Shown: positions 1 through 10,705, counted from the first letter of the stretch. The stretch is 64,000 nt of DNA from Gammaproteobacteria bacterium LSUCC0057 (GCA_004535795.1 SPIA01000001.1:609126-673125); one strand, 5' to 3'. The notes: generated from the letters alone by a model not told the origin. A program made the numbers and translations.

Positions 1-267
1 GTCTCACGTCGCGCTGGTGGTCAGTTGCTCTCAAACCAGCTACTCAACACAACCTACCAAGAGCTCAATAATCGTTACTCATCAGAGCTTGATAGCCCGA
101 TTGGCATCATGGCAGTGATAGAGAACAAACACTTGGCGCGACTTTATTACCAAGCTGTGGGTGCCCGCTCGCAGATGTTTTTTGCCGGTTATAACGCCAA
201 TGGCCAACAGATTCGCCTGCGCTATTTTGAGGGCGCAACCATTCGCCCGCTGACCATTGAAAAATAG
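1..267 (+). CDS. Hypothetical protein, 3' part only (tandem paralog 1)
   Basis: The reading frame is open from the first base of the window, so the N-terminus lies outside. The visible 88 residues end in a GYN-x2-G-Q pattern, then KYF/RYF-x-GA-x-I. The same pattern ends the next gene, and the two align without large gaps from a N-[NQ]-RY segment through the C-terminus, so they are tandem paralogs. No catalytic motif, signal peptide or membrane segment is visible in this part. The gene ends 7 bases before the next start, so the pair is probably one transcript. Family not recognised; the short beta-rich C-terminus would not exclude an acyltransferase-like fold, but that is only a guess. Confidence 0.7.
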   Translation, partial: VSRRAGGQLLSNQLLNTTYQELNNRYSSELDSPIGIMAVIENKHLARLYYQAVGARSQMFFAGYNANGQQIRLRYFEGATIRPLTIEK

Positions 268-274
268 AGGTTCT

Positions 275-793
275 ATGCCAACTGAAGTTGAAATCGTATG
301 GCGGCATCAAAACGAGTCGATGGATCAAGAGCTTTTACAGTACTGGCAGTACAATGCTATTGCCGTCGACCCCGCGCACCGCGATAAGCGCCTGCGCCAG
401 TTGGCTGCCGTCGCCCGCGATAGTCAAGGGTCTCTGGTAGGTGTAGCAACGATGTCGATCGTTAAGTTACCAGAGTTCAACAACTTTTTTTTTCACTACC
501 GCACCAGCACTGCACTAGCAGCGCGTTCAGGTAACAGCCAGACCGATTACCGCCAGCGGGTTGATACCTATCTTTACGATAAGGTGTTCGCCTACTTTAA
601 TCAGCGCTACGATCCCGCCGCAGCCAACCAGCCGATAGGTCTTTATATCACCGTTTCCACTCCACGCCGGCTCAAGGTGATGAGTGCAGCACAAGAGCCT
701 TATAGCGGACTGTTGTTTGTTGGCTATAACCGTCGCGGTGAACAGCTGCACGTGAAATATTTTGACGGGGCAAGAATTGATCGGGTCAGTTGA
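275..793 (+). CDS. Hypothetical protein (tandem paralog 2)
   Basis: A 172-residue soluble protein of unknown function. The ATG at 275 is preferred because an AGAGG ribosome site lies just upstream at 266-270; a TTG at 257 is also in frame. The C-terminal 75 or so residues match the preceding partial gene (N-x-RY, PIG, GYN-x2-G-x-Q, KYF-x-GA). The first 90 residues contain a stretch (AVDPAHRDKRLRQ, then GVATMSIV) that superficially recalls the central strand of GNAT acetyltransferases, but the acetyl-CoA loop is not convincing. No signal peptide. Function not assigned. Confidence 0.75.
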   Translation: MPTEVEIVWRHQNESMDQELLQYWQYNAIAVDPAHRDKRLRQLAAVARDSQGSLVGVATMSIVKLPEFNNFFFHYRTSTALAARSGNSQTDYRQRVDTYLYDKVFAYFNQRYDPAAANQPIGLYITVSTPRRLKVMSAAQEPYSGLLFVGYNRRGEQLHVKYFDGARIDRVS

Positions 794-893
794 CTCGCCA
801 GCGCCACCAATAGGCGATCGCTAACCTCTGTCAAGCACGGCCATTGAGGCCGCGCAGTAGCCTCTAGTTAGACCGTTTAGTCATGGTTTTTGA

Positions 894-921
894 TTGTCTC
901 GTGCTTGATGAGGCCTAGAAT
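894..921 (+). promoter_or_regulatory. Putative sigma-70 promoter for the acyl-CoA dehydrogenase gene
   Basis: TTGTCT (894-899) and TAGAAT (916-921) are separated by 16 bases and lie 32 bases upstream of the start codon at 954. Found by eye, so moderate support only. Confidence 0.4.
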
Positions 922-953
922 GCAGCCATTGATAGAACTGCCCGGAGGCGATC

Positions 954-2729
954 ATGACTGTCTATAAAACCCCTGAAAAAGAGTTTAACTTTCTGTTGAA
1001 CGAGGTGTTCGACTACGCCTCACTTGCGCAGTTGCCAGGCTTTGAGGATGCCAGCCCAGAGATGGTGGCCTCGGTGTTGCCAGAAGCGGCTAAATTTTTT
1101 GAGCAGATAGTCGCACCGACCAATCAACCCAGCGACCAGCAGGGCAGTAAGCTGGTCGATGGCAAAGTAAAAATTCCCGATGCGCTCGAAGGTGTCTACC
1201 CCCAGCTAGTTGAGGCGGGCTGGACTGCGCTGAGCGGTGATGCCGAGTACGGCGGCGCCGGGTTCCCCAACGTGGTCGGTCTCGCTGTACAAGAGATGCT
1301 GCAGTCGAGCAATTTGGGCTTCAGCTTGATGCCGATGCTCACGCAAGGTGTGGTGCACGCGCTGGACCTGTATGGCAGCGATGAGCAGAAGCAGACCTAT
1401 CTCAGCCACTTAATTACCGGCCACTGGTCGGGCACCATGAACCTAACCGAGCCCCAGGCCGGCACCGATTTGGGTGCAGTGCAGACCAAAGCGGTGCGCA
1501 ACGGTGATACTTATCTGATCAGCGGCCAGAAAATTTATATCACCTGGGGCGACCAAGAGATTACTGAGAACGTCATCCATCTGGTCTTGGCCCGCACCCC
1601 GGACGCTCCAGAGGGCGTTAAAGGGATCTCGATGTTCATTGTGCCCAAGTATTTGGTTAACGCCGACGGTTCAATTGCCGAGCGCAATGACGTCAAACCA
1701 GTCAATGTCGAGCACAAATTGGGTATTCACTCTAGCCCGACCTGTACCATGATGTTCGGTGAGGCCGGCGGTGCCACTGGCTATCTGGTCGGTGAAGAGG
1801 GCAAAGGGCTGGTCTACATGTTTGCAATGATGAACGCCGCCCGTCTCGCGGTCGGCCATCAAGGCGTAGCCGTCTCCGAGCGCGCATACCAACAAGCGGT
1901 GTGGTACGCCCGCGAGCGCGTTCAAGGCGCTGTTCAGGGTGTTGACGGCCGTGCGGCAATTATTCACCACGCCGATGTGCGCCGCATGTTGATGCAGATG
2001 CGTGCCATGACAGAGGCGGGTCGAGCCCTCTCATTCAAGGCGATCTTTGAAGAGGATCGCAGCTTTAACCACCCCGACGAGGCGGTCCGTGCCGCAAGCG
2101 CCAAAGCGGTCGAGCTGCTGACCCCGCTGGTTAAAGGCTGGTGTACCGAAATGGCGATGGAGACTACCTCTTTGGGTATTCAGGTTCACGGTGGCATGGG
2201 TTTTGTTGAAGAGACCGGCGCCGCGCAGTTTATGCGCGACGCTCGCATCCTGCCGATTTACGAGGGCACCAACGGCATTCAGGCGCTGGACTTTATCGGC
2301 CGCAAGACCCTCCGTGACGCAGGCCAAGGGATGACCGCGCTGGCCGCTGAAATTCAAGCCGACCTCGCCGAGATTGGCCAGCACAGTGAGTTGCACGATC
2401 TCACCGCAGCGGTAGCCGAGGCATTGAGCCAGTGTCAGCAGGGCGCCGAGTACGTCTTTGGTCACCCGCAAGAGGCTGGTGGTATCGCCTACAACTACAT
2501 GATGTTGGTTGGCAACAGCGTCTGTGCATGGTTGCTCGCCAAGTCGGCGGCAGCGGCCCAGACAGCGCTCAATGCCGGTAGCAGCGACCGTTTTTATCGG
2601 CAAAAAGTGGCCACCGCGCGGTTCTTTGTGCAGCAGGTGCTGCCGCGCAACGGCGCTTACTTGGCGGCTATTAAGAGTGGTCAGGACGGCATTATGGCGT
2701 TGACTGAAGAGGATTTCGAAGTCGCGTAA
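954..2729 (+). CDS. Acyl-CoA dehydrogenase, long DmdC-like type
   Basis: A 591-residue flavoprotein that oxidises an acyl-CoA to the 2-enoyl-CoA. It has the N-terminal helical and middle beta domains of the family (TEPQAGTDLG near residues 163-172) and a C-terminal FAD domain with YEGTNGIQ; E437 in that motif is at the position of the catalytic base. A further C-terminal extension of about 120 residues gives the size typical of the 3-methylmercaptopropionyl-CoA dehydrogenase (DmdC) and related long subfamily, against about 380 for ordinary acyl-CoA dehydrogenases. A GGAGG site at 943-947 fixes the start. No other dimethylsulfoniopropionate gene is nearby, so the substrate is open; a medium- or long-chain acyl-CoA is equally possible. 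Followed by a strong terminator. Confidence 0.9.
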   Translation: MTVYKTPEKEFNFLLNEVFDYASLAQLPGFEDASPEMVASVLPEAAKFFEQIVAPTNQPSDQQGSKLVDGKVKIPDALEGVYPQLVEAGWTALSGDAEYGGAGFPNVVGLAVQEMLQSSNLGFSLMPMLTQGVVHALDLYGSDEQKQTYLSHLITGHWSGTMNLTEPQAGTDLGAVQTKAVRNGDTYLISGQKIYITWGDQEITENVIHLVLARTPDAPEGVKGISMFIVPKYLVNADGSIAERNDVKPVNVEHKLGIHSSPTCTMMFGEAGGATGYLVGEEGKGLVYMFAMMNAARLAVGHQGVAVSERAYQQAVWYARERVQGAVQGVDGRAAIIHHADVRRMLMQMRAMTEAGRALSFKAIFEEDRSFNHPDEAVRAASAKAVELLTPLVKGWCTEMAMETTSLGIQVHGGMGFVEETGAAQFMRDARILPIYEGTNGIQALDFIGRKTLRDAGQGMTALAAEIQADLAEIGQHSELHDLTAAVAEALSQCQQGAEYVFGHPQEAGGIAYNYMMLVGNSVCAWLLAKSAAAAQTALNAGSSDRFYRQKVATARFFVQQVLPRNGAYLAAIKSGQDGIMALTEEDFEVA

Positions 2730-2743
2730 CCGTTTGCCGAAAA

Positions 2744-2773
2744 AAAAAAGCCCGCCATAAGGCGGGCTTTTTT
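2744..2773. terminator. Bidirectional intrinsic terminator
   Basis: A GCCCGCC/GGCGGGC stem with an ATAA loop, flanked by A-runs on the left and T-runs on the right, lies between two convergent genes. It can end the acyl-CoA dehydrogenase transcript on + and the DUF2970 transcript on -. Confidence 0.9.
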
Positions 2774-2787
2774 ATTGCCGTTAATCT

Positions 2788-3006
2788 TCAGCGGCTGGTG
2801 ACATAGCCGACTACCAGTGCCACTGTGGCAATGAACACAATGGTACCGATCACTCCGGCAATGATGAATGCCAACGGGTTGCCGTGCTCAAAGTCGCGCT
2901 GGCGGTTCTCACTGCTCTGCACGCCGACGAAAGCCGCCAGGGCACTTTTCACTACCGCCCAGAGACCGTGTTTGGGACGACTGTTGTCACCGCTGCGCTC
3001 ACTCAC
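2788..3006 (-). CDS. DUF2970 family small membrane protein
   Basis: A 72-residue protein with a polar N-terminus, a conserved segment (LWAVVKSALAAFVGVQS, then RDFEHG) and one C-terminal transmembrane helix from about residue 46 to 68. This pattern is that of the DUF2970 family of proteobacteria, whose role is unknown. It lies downstream of metH on the same strand with a 59-base gap, so it could be carried on the metH transcript. Confidence 0.8.
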   Translation of the reverse strand: MSERSGDNSRPKHGLWAVVKSALAAFVGVQSSENRQRDFEHGNPLAFIIAGVIGTIVFIATVALVVGYVTSR

Positions 3007-3065
3007 GTTGTATCCTCGCTATCGATTGATCTGTTATAACCTAATTGGAGGTCATTATAACTTAA

Positions 3066-6000
3066 TTAGCTTTCGAGTAGCACCGGGCGCAGCCATCTTT
3101 CTACGCTCTGTTCAGGTTGCTGCTTGCGCACAGCTAGCGCACTAAGCTGGTCGCGGTCGATTTTGCCAACATTAAAATATTTAGCTTCTGGGTGAGCAAA
3201 ATACCAGCCGCTGACCGAAGCGGCCGGCGTCATGGCAAACGAGTCGGTCAACTGCATACCGCAGTTGTTGGGGGCGTCGAGCAGTTCGAAAAGGGTAGTT
3301 TTCTCACTGTGATCGGGGCAGGCGGGGTAGCCCGGTGCCGGGCGAATGCCGCGGTACTGCTCGCTGATGAGTGCATCGTTGTCGAGACTCTCGTCACTGG
3401 CGTAGCCCCAGATTTCGCGGCGCACACGTTGGTGCAGATATTCGGCAAACGCCTCGGCGAGCCGGTCAGCCAGCGCTTTGACCATGATCGCCGAGTAGTC
3501 GTCGCCGGCTTTCTCATAGTCGCTGGCGAGTCTCTCTGCACCGAGCCCAGTCGTCACCGCAAAACCGCCGATGTAATCGGCCACGCCACTCTCTTGCGGG
3601 GCGACAAAGTCAGCCAGCGACAGCAGTTGTTCGCTGGCACCGGGTTTTTGTAACTGTTGACGCAGATGGTGGCAGCGGGCCAACTCTTGGCTGCGGGTGT
3701 CGTCGCTGTAGAGGGCGATATCGTCGCTGCCTATGCGGTTGGCGGGCCAGATGCCGACCACGCCGTTGGCAGTCAGGCTGTTGTTGTCGATCAGCTGTTG
3801 GAGCATTTTTTGCGCGTCGGCAAAGAGATCTCGCGCAGCGCTGCCGACCACTTCATCTTGCAGTATTTTGGGATACTTGCCGGCCAGATCCCAAGAGATA
3901 AAAAACGGCGTCCAGTCGATAAAAGGAACCAATTCTGTCAGCGGTAACTGTTGAAAGCGGCTGATCCCCAGTTGCAGCGGCTGCTCTGGCGTGTAGTCGC
4001 GCCAGTTGATCTGCAGCCCCTGTTTGACGGCGTCGCTGTAGGCAAACAGTGTGCCGCGCTGGGTGCGGTTGGCCGTGCGCAGCCGCACCGCGTCGTACTC
4101 AACCGCCAGTTCGGCGGCGAAGGGGGGGCGCAATTCTTGGCTGATCAGTTTGCTGGCGACACCGACCGCGCGCGAGGCGTCGGCGACATAGACCACCGGC
4201 ACATCGGGGTAACAGGGGTCAATCTTAACTGCCGTGTGCGCTTTTGAGGTGGTGGCGCCGCCGATTAACAGCGGTATTTTCAGGCCGCGGCGCTGCATTT
4301 CGCTGGCAACGGTAACCATCTCGTCGAGCGACGGGGTGATCAGGCCTGAAAGTCCGATGATGTCAGCGTTTTCCGCAATGGCGGTATCGATAATGGTTGC
4401 TGTGGGCACCATCACGCCGAGGTCGATCACCTCGTAGTTATTGCACTGCAGCACTACCCCGACGATGTTTTTACCGATATCGTGAACATCGCCCTTAACC
4501 GTGGCCATGACAATTTTACCGTTGCTCTGAGCGCCCTCGGTCTTCTCCGCCTCGATAAACGGCTGTAAATAGGCGACCGCCTGTTTCATTACGCGCGCCG
4601 ATTTGACCACCTGGGGCAGAAACATTTTGCCGGCGCCAAACAGGTCGCCAACCACATTCATGCCGTCCATCAGCGGCCCCTCGATGACATCGAGCGGACG
4701 CGTGGCCTGCTGGCGCGCCGCTTCGGTATCCTCTTCGATGTAGCTGGTAATACCTTTGACCAGTGCGTAGGAGAGTCGCGCTGCAACCGATTTTTCACGC
4801 CAGGAGAGATCTTCCTGGCGGCTCTGGGCACTGCCGTCGCCGCGGTACTGCTCGGCAATCGCCAGCAGGTTGTCGGTGGCGGCGGGGGTGCGGTTGAGCA
4901 GTACATCTTCGACCGCGTCGCGCAGCTCGGCTGGCAGCTCATCGTAAACGGCTAATTGACCCGCATTGACGATACCCATCGAGAGACCGGCTTTAATCGC
5001 ATGAAACAAAAATGCAGAGTGAATCGCTTCGCGCACCGGGTTGTTGCCGCGGAACGAGAACGATACGTTGGAGAGCCCGCCTGAAACCAGAGCATGGGGC
5101 AGGTGGGTTTTTATCCAGCGGGTCGCCTCGATAAAGTCGACGCCGTAGTTGTTGTGCTCTTCAATTCCGGTGGCGACGGCGAAGACATTGGGGTCAAAAA
5201 TAATATCTTCGGCGGCAAGGCCCACCTGCTGGGTGAGAATATCGTAGCTGCGCTGGCAGATCTCCCGGCGACGCTGCAGCGTGTCGGCCTGACCTTGCTC
5301 GTCAAAAGCCATTACCACTACTGCGGCGCCGTAGCGCTTGCAGAGTTTGGCCTGGGCGATAAAGGGTTCGACCCCCTCTTTCATACTGATTGAGTTGACA
5401 ATCGCCTTGCCCTGAATGCAGCGCAGCCCCGCTTCGATCACACTCCACTTGCTGGAGTCGACCATAATGGGCACACGGCTAATTTCAGGCTCGGCTGCGA
5501 GCAGGTTGAGAAAGGTCACCATCTCTTTCTCGGCGTCGAGCATCGCCTCATCCATATTGATATCAATAATCTGGGCGCCGTCGGCAACCTGATTGAGAGC
5601 GACTTGCAGCGCTTGGTCGTACTGCTCACTCATGATCAACCGTTTAAATGCCGCGGAGCCTGTGACGTTGCAGCGCTCACCGACATTGACAAACAGTGAC
5701 TCAGCGTCGATGTTGAACGGCTCTAACCCCGACAGCCGACAGGCGGCGGGGCGCTGCGCAATCTGCCGCGGGGGAATATCGGCCACCGCGGCGGCGATGG
5801 CGGCGATGTGCTCGGGGGTGGTGCCACAACAACCGCCGACGATATTGAGAAATCCGGCGCGGGCAAATTCAGCCACGGTCTCAGCCATCGCGGCGGCGTC
5901 TAAGTCGTAGCCGCCGAATTCGTTGGGCAGGCCGGCGTTGGGGTGGGCGCTGACTAATGTGTCGGCAACTCGCGACAGCTCGGCAAGATGCGGTCGAAGT

Positions 6001-6767
6001 TCGGCGGGGCCGAGCGCGCAGTTGAGGCCGATAGCGGCGGCATTGGCGTGGCGCAGCGAGTTCCAGAACGCCTCCGGGGTCTGACCAGAGAGAGTGCGAC
6101 CGCTGGCGTCGGTGATAGTGCCGGAGATCAGTAGCGGCAGCTCCACCGCCAGCTCTTCGAACACCGCTTGTACGGCAAACACCGCCGCTTTGGCGTTGAG
6201 GGTGTCGAACACCGTCTCGATCATGATCAGATCAACGCCGCCGGCAATCAGCGCACGGGTCGCTTCGCGGTAGGCGCTGTCGAGTTCGGCAAAACTGGTA
6301 TTGCGCGCGCCGGGGTCGTTGACATCCGGCGACAGCGAGGCGGTGCGGCTGGTCGGCCCGAGAATGCCGGCGACAAAGCGCGGCCGCTCGGCGGTGCTGA
6401 AGCGATCGGCGGCGCGGCGGGCGATCTCGGCACCGCGCAGGTTGAGCTCGTAGGCGAGCGACTCCATGGCGTAGTCGGCCTGCGACAGCGTGGTGGAGTT
6501 GAAGGTGTTGGTCTCAATGATATCGGCGCCAGCGCTGAGATATTCGGCATGAATCGCCTCGATAATATCGGGCCGGGTCAGCGACAATAGATCGTTGTTA
6601 CCCTGCAGGTCGGTCTGCCAGTCGGCAAAACGCTCACCGCGAAAGTCGGCTTCGCTGAGTTTATGCCGCTGCAGCATAGTACCCATGGCGCCATCGAGGA
6701 TCAGGATGCGTTGCGTGGCGGCTTCGCGCAGCGAAGTGGCAGCGGTGGCAGTGACGTGTGCGGGCAT
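3066..6767 (-). CDS. metH: Cobalamin-dependent methionine synthase
   Basis: A 1233-residue enzyme that transfers the methyl group of 5-methyltetrahydrofolate to homocysteine through methylcobalamin. The modules follow the usual order: homocysteine-binding barrel with zinc ligands C250, C313 and C314 (NCALGP and GGCCGTTPE); folate-binding barrel ([10 protein letters not shown] onward); cobalamin domain with DVHDIG, whose H762 is the lower axial ligand; and the C-terminal S-adenosylmethionine reactivation domain. The residue numbers run three ahead of the E. coli enzyme and length is normal, so the gene looks intact. No cobalamin riboswitch was recognised in the 260 bases upstream. The only other gene on this strand nearby is the DUF2970 gene downstream. 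Confidence 0.98.
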   Translation of the reverse strand: MPAHVTATAATSLREAATQRILILDGAMGTMLQRHKLSEADFRGERFADWQTDLQGNNDLLSLTRPDIIEAIHAEYLSAGADIIETNTFNSTTLSQADYAMESLAYELNLRGAEIARRAADRFSTAERPRFVAGILGPTSRTASLSPDVNDPGARNTSFAELDSAYREATRALIAGGVDLIMIETVFDTLNAKAAVFAVQAVFEELAVELPLLISGTITDASGRTLSGQTPEAFWNSLRHANAAAIGLNCALGPAELRPHLAELSRVADTLVSAHPNAGLPNEFGGYDLDAAAMAETVAEFARAGFLNIVGGCCGTTPEHIAAIAAAVADIPPRQIAQRPAACRLSGLEPFNIDAESLFVNVGERCNVTGSAAFKRLIMSEQYDQALQVALNQVADGAQIIDINMDEAMLDAEKEMVTFLNLLAAEPEISRVPIMVDSSKWSVIEAGLRCIQGKAIVNSISMKEGVEPFIAQAKLCKRYGAAVVVMAFDEQGQADTLQRRREICQRSYDILTQQVGLAAEDIIFDPNVFAVATGIEEHNNYGVDFIEATRWIKTHLPHALVSGGLSNVSFSFRGNNPVREAIHSAFLFHAIKAGLSMGIVNAGQLAVYDELPAELRDAVEDVLLNRTPAATDNLLAIAEQYRGDGSAQSRQEDLSWREKSVAARLSYALVKGITSYIEEDTEAARQQATRPLDVIEGPLMDGMNVVGDLFGAGKMFLPQVVKSARVMKQAVAYLQPFIEAEKTEGAQSNGKIVMATVKGDVHDIGKNIVGVVLQCNNYEVIDLGVMVPTATIIDTAIAENADIIGLSGLITPSLDEMVTVASEMQRRGLKIPLLIGGATTSKAHTAVKIDPCYPDVPVVYVADASRAVGVASKLISQELRPPFAAELAVEYDAVRLRTANRTQRGTLFAYSDAVKQGLQINWRDYTPEQPLQLGISRFQQLPLTELVPFIDWTPFFISWDLAGKYPKILQDEVVGSAARDLFADAQKMLQQLIDNNSLTANGVVGIWPANRIGSDDIALYSDDTRSQELARCHHLRQQLQKPGASEQLLSLADFVAPQESGVADYIGGFAVTTGLGAERLASDYEKAGDDYSAIMVKALADRLAEAFAEYLHQRVRREIWGYASDESLDNDALISEQYRGIRPAPGYPACPDHSEKTTLFELLDAPNNCGMQLTDSFAMTPAASVSGWYFAHPEAKYFNVGKIDRDQLSALAVRKQQPEQSVERWLRPVLLES

Positions 6768-6920
6768 ACGGGCGTCCAGTGTGAGTCGGTAGATAGCTGG
6801 GGCAGATAATGAGCTGCCGGCTTATCCATCAAAATATTTCGATTAAGCAAATGCGGGGGGCATAATAGCAAAAAACTCTGCGATTGCGAGGTTTATTTGG
6901 CAATTTGAGACTCTAACAGT

Positions 6921-6971
6921 TTGCCCGATGGCAGTGATCGGGTACTATACCCGATCAAATTACTTGGTTTT
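6921..6971 (+). promoter_or_regulatory. nfuA promoter with an IscR-type-1-like site
   Basis: TTGCCC (6921-6926) and TACTAT (6943-6948) with a 16-base spacer form a plausible promoter. A 25-base segment at 6947-6971, with half-sites ATACCCGA and TTACTTGG around an AT-rich centre, resembles the IscR type 1 operator (ATASYYGACTRW and its mirror), matching at about 17 of 25 positions. A perfect 9-bp inverted repeat (GATCGGGTA, 3-base gap, TACCCGATC; 6936-6956) overlaps both. IscR control of this Fe-S assembly gene is known in other gammaproteobacteria; here it is inferred. Confidence 0.45.
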
Positions 6972-7027
6972 ATCGCGCGCTCTGCAACCAAGCCCAGCGA
7001 TAGTGTTGATAGCTAAAAGGTGCCCTG

Positions 7028-7612
7028 ATGATTGACGTCAATATAACCCCCGCGGCGCAGGAATATCTCGCCGGTCTGTTGGCCAAGCAGGAGTGTGAGG
7101 GGATCGGTATCCGTATGTTTGTCACCGATCCCGGCACTCCCAAAGCTGAAACCTGTATCGCCTACAGCCGACCGGGTGAGCACAACGAAGAGGATCTGGT
7201 AGTCGCTTACGAGGCATTTAACGCCTATTTTGAGCAGCGCAGTATCCCGTTCCTCAGTGAGGCAAAGGTGGATTACGCGGCAGACAAATTTGGTGGCCAG
7301 CTGACTATTCGCGCCCCCAATTCGCGGGTGCCCAAAGTCACCGACGACAGCCCCATTGAAGACCGTATTAACTACGTGCTGCACAACGAGGTCAATCCCG
7401 GGTTGGCCGCTCACGGTGGTGTGGTCTCGCTGCTAGAGGTGCGCGACGACTACGCCGTGCTTAAATTTGGCGGCGGCTGTCAGGGCTGTGGTATGGTCGA
7501 TGTGACTCTTAAAGAGGGGGTGGAAAAGACCCTGCTAGACAAAGTGCCAGAGCTAAAAGGGGTCAAGGACACCACTGACCACAGCGATGACAGTCAGGCC
7601 TACTACAAATAA
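7028..7612 (+). CDS. nfuA: Fe-S biogenesis protein NfuA
   Basis: A 194-residue Fe-S carrier with an N-terminal degenerate A-type domain (residues 1-100) and a C-terminal Nfu domain carrying the cluster-binding C151-x2-C154 ([10 protein letters not shown]). It assembles a [4Fe-4S] cluster at the dimer interface and passes it to targets such as aconitase, whose gene acnB lies close by. Length and cysteine positions match E. coli NfuA with an offset of two. An AAGGTG site precedes the ATG. The upstream region holds an IscR-like motif, in keeping with the function. Confidence 0.97.
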   Translation: MIDVNITPAAQEYLAGLLAKQECEGIGIRMFVTDPGTPKAETCIAYSRPGEHNEEDLVVAYEAFNAYFEQRSIPFLSEAKVDYAADKFGGQLTIRAPNSRVPKVTDDSPIEDRINYVLHNEVNPGLAAHGGVVSLLEVRDDYAVLKFGGGCQGCGMVDVTLKEGVEKTLLDKVPELKGVKDTTDHSDDSQAYYK

Positions 7613-7650
7613 ATTCCGTTCGCGGTTAGGTTCATTAAAGGAGAAACCCG

Positions 7651-8025
7651 ATGTTAGGATATGTGACACTAGGCAGTAACGATCTGGCCCGAGCCACAGC
7701 CTTCTACGACAAGTTGAGCGCTGAGTTTGGCGGCAAGCGCCTGCTCGAGCTACCCGAGGGCAAAGGGGTATTTTACGGTCGCTCGATGGCCGAGGCGGGG
7801 CTGCTGATTCGCACTCCGTTCAATGAGCAACCCGCGACCGTCGGTAACGGCGTGATGGCTGCCTTGGCCGCTACTGACACCGCTATGGTCGATCGCGTCC
7901 ACGCCGCCGCGCTAGCGCTGGGTGCCACCGACGAGGGCGCACCAGGGCAGCGCACCGACTTCTTTTACGGCGCTTACTTTCGCGATCTGGACGGCAATAA
8001 ACTCGCCGTTTACGTTTTTATCTAA
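7651..8025 (+). CDS. VOC (glyoxalase-fold) family protein
   Basis: A 124-residue protein with the two beta-alpha-beta-beta-beta modules of the vicinal oxygen chelate superfamily, starting MLGYVTLGSNDLARATAFY and ending DLDGNKLAVYVF, both typical. A metal site is not certain: the residue normally opening the first module is not His. Most such small stand-alone members have no known substrate. It has an AAAGGAG ribosome site and sits 38 bases after nfuA, ahead of a strong terminator, so it may share the nfuA transcript. Confidence 0.85.
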   Translation: MLGYVTLGSNDLARATAFYDKLSAEFGGKRLLELPEGKGVFYGRSMAEAGLLIRTPFNEQPATVGNGVMAALAATDTAMVDRVHAAALALGATDEGAPGQRTDFFYGAYFRDLDGNKLAVYVFI

Positions 8026-8035
8026 ATTTCTACAA

Positions 8036-8073
8036 CCACAAAAAAGCCCCGCCATGGCGGGGCTTTTTTGTGG
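8036..8073. terminator. Bidirectional intrinsic terminator (38-bp perfect palindrome)
   Basis: CCACAAAAAAGCCCCGCC is followed immediately by its exact reverse complement. The GC-rich core with A-run and T-run flanks serves the VOC gene on + and acnB on -, which converge here. Confidence 0.92.
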
Positions 8074-8092
8074 TCGTCGGTCGCAGTGGTTG

Positions 8093-10705
8093 TTAGGCGA
8101 CATCGACAATCTGGGTGGCGGCAATGGTCTTGCCCTTTTCCGCACCCGCCTGGAACTCGGCGATCTGATCAAAGTTCATGTAGCGATAAACTTCGGCAGA
8201 CATTGAGTCAATCTTGCCGGCGTACTCGAGGTACTCAGCAGGGGTCGGCAGACGGCCCAAGATACCACCGACAGCGGCCAGCTCGGCCGAGGTGAGGTAG
8301 ACATTGGCGCCATCGCCCAAGCGGTTGGGGAAGTTGCGAGTTGATGTCGACAGCACGGTGCTGCCGGCGGCAACGCGCGCCTGGTTGCCCATGCAGAGCG
8401 AGCAGCCGGGCATTTCGGTGCGGGCGCCAACCCGGCCGAAGATGTTGTAGTAACCCTCTTCCATCAGCGTGTGCTCGTCCATTTTGGTCGGCGGCGCCAG
8501 CCAGAAACGCGCCTTAACGCCTTCAGACGCCGACTCAAATAGCTTGCCGGCGGCGCGGAAGTGACCAATGTTGGTCATGCAAGAGCCGATGAACACCTCG
8601 TCGACCTGGTCGCCGGCCACTTCAGAAAGCAGTTTGGCGTCGTCGGGGTCGTTGGGGCAGCAGACCACCGGCTCGGTGACGTCGGCCAAGTCGATCTCGA
8701 TGACGGCGGCGTACTCGGCGTCGGCGTCGGCACTCATCAGTGAGGGGTTGGCCAGCCACTCTTCCATCTTCTTAGCGCGGCGCTCCAGGGTGCGCGCATC
8801 GCCGTAGCCTTCGCCGATCATCCAGCGCAGCAGGGTGATGTTGGAGCGCAGGTATTCGGCGACCGACTGTTCTGACAGCTTAATGGTGCAGCCGGCGGCA
8901 GAGCGCTCAGCGGAGGCGTCGGAGAGCTCAAAGGCCTGTTCGACGGTGAGGGTGTCGAGTCCTTCAATCTCGAGAATACGGCCAGAGAAGAAGTTCTTCT
9001 TGCCTTTTTTCTCGACGGTCAGCAGACCCTCTTTGATGCCGTAGTAGGGGATGGCGTGAACCAGGTCGCGCAGGGTGATGCCGGGCTGCATCTCACCTTT
9101 GAAGCGCACCAGAACCGACTCGGGCATATCCAGCGGCATGACCCCAGTAGCGGCGGCGAACGCCACCAAGCCAGAACCGCCGGGGAAAGAGATACCCATC
9201 GGGAAGCGGGTGTGCGAGTCGCCACCGGTGCCAACGGTGTCGGGCAGCAGCATGCGGTTCAGCCAGCTGTGGATAATACCGTCGCCGGGGCGCAGCGAGA
9301 CGCCGCCGCGGTTCATGATGAAGTCGGGCAGGGTGTGCTGGGTCTCAACGTCAACCGGCTTGGGGTAGGCGGCGGTGTGACAGAAAGACTGCATCACCAA
9401 GTCGCTGGAAAAGCCCAAGCAGGCGAGATCTTTCAGTTCGTCGCGAGTCATCGGCCCGGTGGTGTCTTGAGAACCGACAGTGGTCATCTTCGGCTCGCAG
9501 TAGGTGCCGGGGCGGACGCCTTCGACGCCGCAAGCTTTGCCGACCATTTTCTGGGCGAGGGTGTAACCTTTGTCGCTGGCGACCGGCTGCTCTGGCTTGC
9601 GGAACAGCTCAGAGGGGGGCAGGCCAAGGTGCTCGCGGGCGCGCTGGGTCAAGCCGCGGCCGACGATCAGATTGATGCGGCCATCGGCCTGTACTTCGTC
9701 GAGAATGACCTCGGATTTGAGTTCGAACTCACTAAGCACGGCACCTGATTCGCTGAGAATCTTGCCTTCATAGGGGCGGATTTCAATGACATCGCCGTAG
9801 TTGATCTCGTCGACGGGCGCTTCAAACACCAGCGCACCGGCATCTTCCATGGTGTTGAAAAAGATCGGCGCCACTTTGTTGCCGATACAGATACCGCCGG
9901 AGCGCTTGTTGGGCACGCCGGGCATATCTTCGCCGAAATACCACAGCACCGAGTTGGTGGCTGATTTGCGCGATGAGCCGGTACCGACGACATCGCCGAC
10001 AAACGCTACCGGCATGCCGGTGGCCTGCAGCGCTTCAATCTGCGCGATCGGTCCGGTCACACCCTGTTCTTGGGGGGTGAGACCTTCACGAGCCATTTTG
10101 TACATGGCGCGGGCGTGCAGGGGGATGTCTGGGCGCGACCAGGCATCTTGGGCGGGCGAGAGGTCGTCGGTGTTGGTTTCGCCAGTCACCTTGAAGACTA
10201 CGGCTTTGATGCTCTCGGGGACGGCGTCGTTCTCGGTAAACCACTCGCCATCGGCCCACGATTGCAGCACCGCTTGGGCGTGGGGATTGCCGTTGTCAGC
10301 CCGTTCGGCGACATCGTGGAAGGCGTCAAAGACCAGTAGGGTGCCTTTGAGCTGTTCTGCAGCAGCAGCGGCCAGCTCCGCATCGTCAAGCAGCTCAACC
10401 AGCGTGGCGACATTGTAGCCACCGTGCATATTGCCGAGCAGTTCGACCGCTGCGACGCGATCGATCAGCGGCGAGTTCACCGCACCTTTGACGATATCGG
10501 CCAAGAACGCCGCCTTGACGTAGGCGGACTCATCGACACCCGGAGGCACGCGGTTGGCGATAAGATCGAGCAGGAATGCCTCTTCGCCGGCCGGCGGGTT
10601 TTTCAGCAGCTCGACTAGAGCGGCGGTCCACTCCGGATTGAGGGGCTTGGGGGGGATTCCCTGTTCGGCACGTTCGGCGACGTGGGCGCGATAGGCTTCT
10701 AGCAC
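8093..10705 (-). CDS. acnB: Aconitate hydratase B / 2-methylisocitrate dehydratase
   Basis: An 870-residue TCA-cycle enzyme interconverting citrate and isocitrate; AcnB enzymes also act on 2-methylisocitrate. The [4Fe-4S] ligands are C709 (GSCMTNIG), C768 and C771 (GCSLCMGNQ), one residue short of the E. coli numbers. The N-terminal HEAT-like domain (residues 1-160) that defines AcnB is present, followed by the swivel domain (GTGSSRKSA). The start is GTG at 10705, chosen because an AAGGAG site sits 9 bases upstream. It is monocistronic, with an AT-rich control region upstream shared with the divergent miaE. Confidence 0.98.
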   Translation of the reverse strand: MLEAYRAHVAERAEQGIPPKPLNPEWTAALVELLKNPPAGEEAFLLDLIANRVPPGVDESAYVKAAFLADIVKGAVNSPLIDRVAAVELLGNMHGGYNVATLVELLDDAELAAAAAEQLKGTLLVFDAFHDVAERADNGNPHAQAVLQSWADGEWFTENDAVPESIKAVVFKVTGETNTDDLSPAQDAWSRPDIPLHARAMYKMAREGLTPQEQGVTGPIAQIEALQATGMPVAFVGDVVGTGSSRKSATNSVLWYFGEDMPGVPNKRSGGICIGNKVAPIFFNTMEDAGALVFEAPVDEINYGDVIEIRPYEGKILSESGAVLSEFELKSEVILDEVQADGRINLIVGRGLTQRAREHLGLPPSELFRKPEQPVASDKGYTLAQKMVGKACGVEGVRPGTYCEPKMTTVGSQDTTGPMTRDELKDLACLGFSSDLVMQSFCHTAAYPKPVDVETQHTLPDFIMNRGGVSLRPGDGIIHSWLNRMLLPDTVGTGGDSHTRFPMGISFPGGSGLVAFAAATGVMPLDMPESVLVRFKGEMQPGITLRDLVHAIPYYGIKEGLLTVEKKGKKNFFSGRILEIEGLDTLTVEQAFELSDASAERSAAGCTIKLSEQSVAEYLRSNITLLRWMIGEGYGDARTLERRAKKMEEWLANPSLMSADADAEYAAVIEIDLADVTEPVVCCPNDPDDAKLLSEVAGDQVDEVFIGSCMTNIGHFRAAGKLFESASEGVKARFWLAPPTKMDEHTLMEEGYYNIFGRVGARTEMPGCSLCMGNQARVAAGSTVLSTSTRNFPNRLGDGANVYLTSAELAAVGGILGRLPTPAEYLEYAGKIDSMSAEVYRYMNFDQIAEFQAGAEKGKTIAATQIVDVA

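Noticed and set aside
6768-7027. Cobalamin or SAM riboswitch ahead of metH
   Set aside because: No B12-box-like or SAM-aptamer pattern could be found on the - strand of this region.
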